Assembly (NCBI GenBank): GCA_049700455.1
Contig: JBNAVJ010000017.1
Span: 1-32,238, forward strand
Direction: 5' to 3'
Length of the DNA stretch: 32,238 nucleotides
Origin: JBNAVJ01 sp049700455
Lineage (GTDB): Bacteria; Bacteroidota; Ignavibacteria; Tepidaquicellales; Tepidaquicellaceae
Below, one piece after another: positions 31,203 through 32,238 of this stretch. Positions within the stretch are counted from its first letter, which is position 1. Every line of letters starts with the position of its first letter. Under the pieces are notes generated by a model. That model was not told the DNA's origin, searched no databases, and saw only the letters and a program-made list of their open reading frames with translations. Position numbers and translations under genes: made by a program.

Positions 31203-32027
31203 TTAAATTCGTTTTGCGTTAATCCAGATGTTCATAAACATATTTGCCATAGCTTCCGCAAAGTCTTTATTCTTTATAATCAAATCTGCTTCATTATGCT
31301 TAGGTATAGACTTATCGTTGATATTCATAAAGACTGTTTCACGATCAAATATTGTAATGTTTGGGACTTTCTGATGTGTAATTCTGACCTGTTCTCCGTA
31401 TTTCTTATACTTCTGGAGAACAAACAATATCTCCTTTTCAGTTAATTTCTCCCATTTACCTTTTTGTTTTACCCTGAATTTAGGAGAAATTTCATAAACA
31501 CTCTTTATCTCTCCACCATTTTTTAGAAATTGTTTTGCAGTTTCATCAATTTCATCAGTTAATACCATCTCTACTCGAATCATAAAAAGAATTTCAGAAC
31601 GACAATTTTTCAATAACTCCACAAATTTAGCCTCACGATGCTTGTTATAACCCCGTATTAATTGAACTCGAACTAACTCTTCAACTGAATGATTCTTTTG
31701 ATAATAAGTATCCTTCAAAGTTGTAAGAGTCTCACGCAACACCCTCAGTTTATTGTCCTTTTCGTGACGAATTTGATTTTCAAGTTTGTCAATTATAACC
31801 TGTGGATCTATTAACTGATACTTAAAGATAGAATTGGTTTCAATTTCGTTACAATATCCACGATCTACAAAAGACCTCAACACTGAATAAACATCAGTCC
31901 TTCTAATTCCAGCCAATTTAGCAATCTGAGAGGCAGGCATCATTTTACCAGAAAAAAGTGCGGTGAATACCTTTGCTTCATATTCTGTAAATCCAATAAC
32001 CCTAAGTTGTTCTAAAATCTCCTTCAT
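31203..32027 (-). CDS. TrmB-family transcriptional regulator
   Basis: 274 residues from ATG 32027; the longer frame from 32084 starts upstream of the promoter and is rejected. The N-terminal TrmB winged helix is clear: LRVIGFTEYEAKVFTALFSGKMMPASQIAKLAGIRRTDVYSVLRSFVDRGY, followed by a coiled linker at about 85-110. The C-terminal half has the TrmB/PLD-like sensor look (KFVELLKNCRSEILFMIRVEM, NITIFDRETVFMNI), but I see no sugar-specific residues. Such regulators bind palindromes near their own promoters. A 13-bp inverted repeat covers the -10 region and start codon here, which suggests autoregulation. The T9SS gene follows after 20 bp. Confidence 0.85.
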   Translation of the reverse strand: MKEILEQLRVIGFTEYEAKVFTALFSGKMMPASQIAKLAGIRRTDVYSVLRSFVDRGYCNEIETNSIFKYQLIDPQVIIDKLENQIRHEKDNKLRVLRETLTTLKDTYYQKNHSVEELVRVQLIRGYNKHREAKFVELLKNCRSEILFMIRVEMVLTDEIDETAKQFLKNGGEIKSVYEISPKFRVKQKGKWEKLTEKEILFVLQKYKKYGEQVRITHQKVPNITIFDRETVFMNINDKSIPKHNEADLIIKNKDFAEAMANMFMNIWINAKRI

Positions 32028-32062
32028 AATTTTGTTGTTGGTATAATCTACAACAAAATTAT
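32026..32062 (-). promoter_or_regulatory. Palindromic operator over the trmB-type promoter and start codon
   Basis: ATAATTTTGTTGT (32026-32038) and ACAACAAAATTAT (32050-32062) form a perfect 13-bp inverted repeat with an 11-bp centre. One arm covers the -10 and the other touches the ATG. Size and position fit a repressor site for the encoded TrmB-type protein. Confidence 0.6.
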
Positions 32063-32084
32063 ATTGTTTAAATCTAAATGTCAA
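32054..32084 (-). promoter_or_regulatory. Consensus promoter of the TrmB-type gene
   Basis: Minus strand: TTGACA (32084-32079), 17-bp spacer, TAATTTTG (32061-32054). It is identical in both boxes and spacing to the promoter at 11958-11988. The leader is about 20 nt and lies within the operator. Confidence 0.65.
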
Positions 32085-32166
32085 GTCTTTTTTAAAAACT
32101 GAATGTTACCTCACTTTTGTGTTATTTTTTTATTCCTAAAAAACTCTTCATTCTCTAAGAAAATAA

Positions 32167-32238
32167 CTAACTATTGAAAATGTATATTTCCAGAGAGAAA
32201 TTGCCGACTCTGCCTATAAGTATCAACAGGCACTTGAC
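32167..32238 (+). pseudogene. Methylmalonyl-CoA mutase-like fragment without start codon (partial at window edge)
   Basis: After the TAA at 32164-32166, the frame reads LTIENVYFQREIADSAYKYQ and QALD up to the edge. The segment IENxYFQREIADSAYKYQ is the hallmark found near the end of the catalytic domain of methylmalonyl-CoA mutase large subunits (typically IExGYxQREIAxSAYxYQ). No ATG, GTG or TTG precedes it in frame and no mutase sequence lies upstream, so it looks like a 5-prime-truncated remnant. A frameshift, or an unusual ATT start of a short C-terminal piece, cannot be excluded because the rest lies outside the window. Confidence 0.5.

Noticed and set aside
1..32238. CRISPR array, insertion sequence or prophage
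   Set aside because: No regularly spaced identical repeats, transposase, integrase or phage structural genes were seen; the repeated DNA is protein-repeat coding or short palindromic intergenic elements.

Overview
The window is AT-rich bacterial chromosome. Four large secreted proteins end in a type IX secretion (T9SS) C-terminal domain of the form YQN(Y/F)PNPFN..., followed by a YD(L/I)xGxEV-like strand and a GxYxxxxxxxxxxxGxYxY/C-like end. That signature, promoters of the form TTGnnn-17 bp-TAnnTTTG, and scarce Shine-Dalgarno sites on many genes point to the FCB group, most likely an Ignavibacteria-like lineage of Bacteroidota/Chlorobiota. This placement is inferred from family knowledge, not from a search. 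No rRNA, tRNA, CRISPR array, insertion sequence or phage gene was seen. One scaffold gap of 100 N lies inside a gene.

Layout. 1-170: start of an outer-membrane-type protein (minus). 613-5663: a tight five-gene minus-strand operon: isocitrate/isopropylmalate-type dehydrogenase, HMG-CoA-lyase-family enzyme, family III CoA-transferase, and LeuC/LeuD-type dehydratase subunits. Read as a pathway, the set could interconvert acetyl-CoA + pyruvate and 2-oxobutyrate + CO2 through citramalyl-CoA, citramalate and 3-methylmalate. 6018-8084: T9SS Asp-box propeller. 8218-11230: hemW, then convergent PAP2 phosphatase, yraN and rnhB. 11559-14714: a small membrane protein and a T9SS SBBP-repeat protein that contains the gap. 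14829-16171: protoglobin and a MarR-type regulator with a cysteine cluster, preceded by a promoter whose spacer is filled by a palindrome. 16289-20125: ffh-rpsP-khpA-rimM-trmD-rplS, a housekeeping translation and secretion block. 20163-20804: deoxynucleoside kinase. 20797-26164: five-gene minus operon of membrane TPR protein, YqeY, CvpA, MutS2 and an NtrC-like regulator lacking the GAFTGA loop. 26560-28029: secreted PQQ-type sugar dehydrogenase with T9SS tail. 28102-32084: TrmB-type regulator followed by a 1026-residue T9SS propeller protein. 32167-32238: a methylmalonyl-CoA-mutase-like fragment without a start codon, running off the window.

The best candidates for something not yet described are: the citramalyl-CoA-type operon as an alternative, possibly reversible, route to or from 2-oxobutyrate; the protoglobin/MarR-Cys4 pair, whose putative operator recurs as a half-site at the same promoter position before the outer-membrane gene at the left edge; and the NtrC-family regulator without the sigma-54 contact loop, co-transcribed with mutS2. 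A dispersed palindromic repeat family occupies the two largest gene-free stretches.
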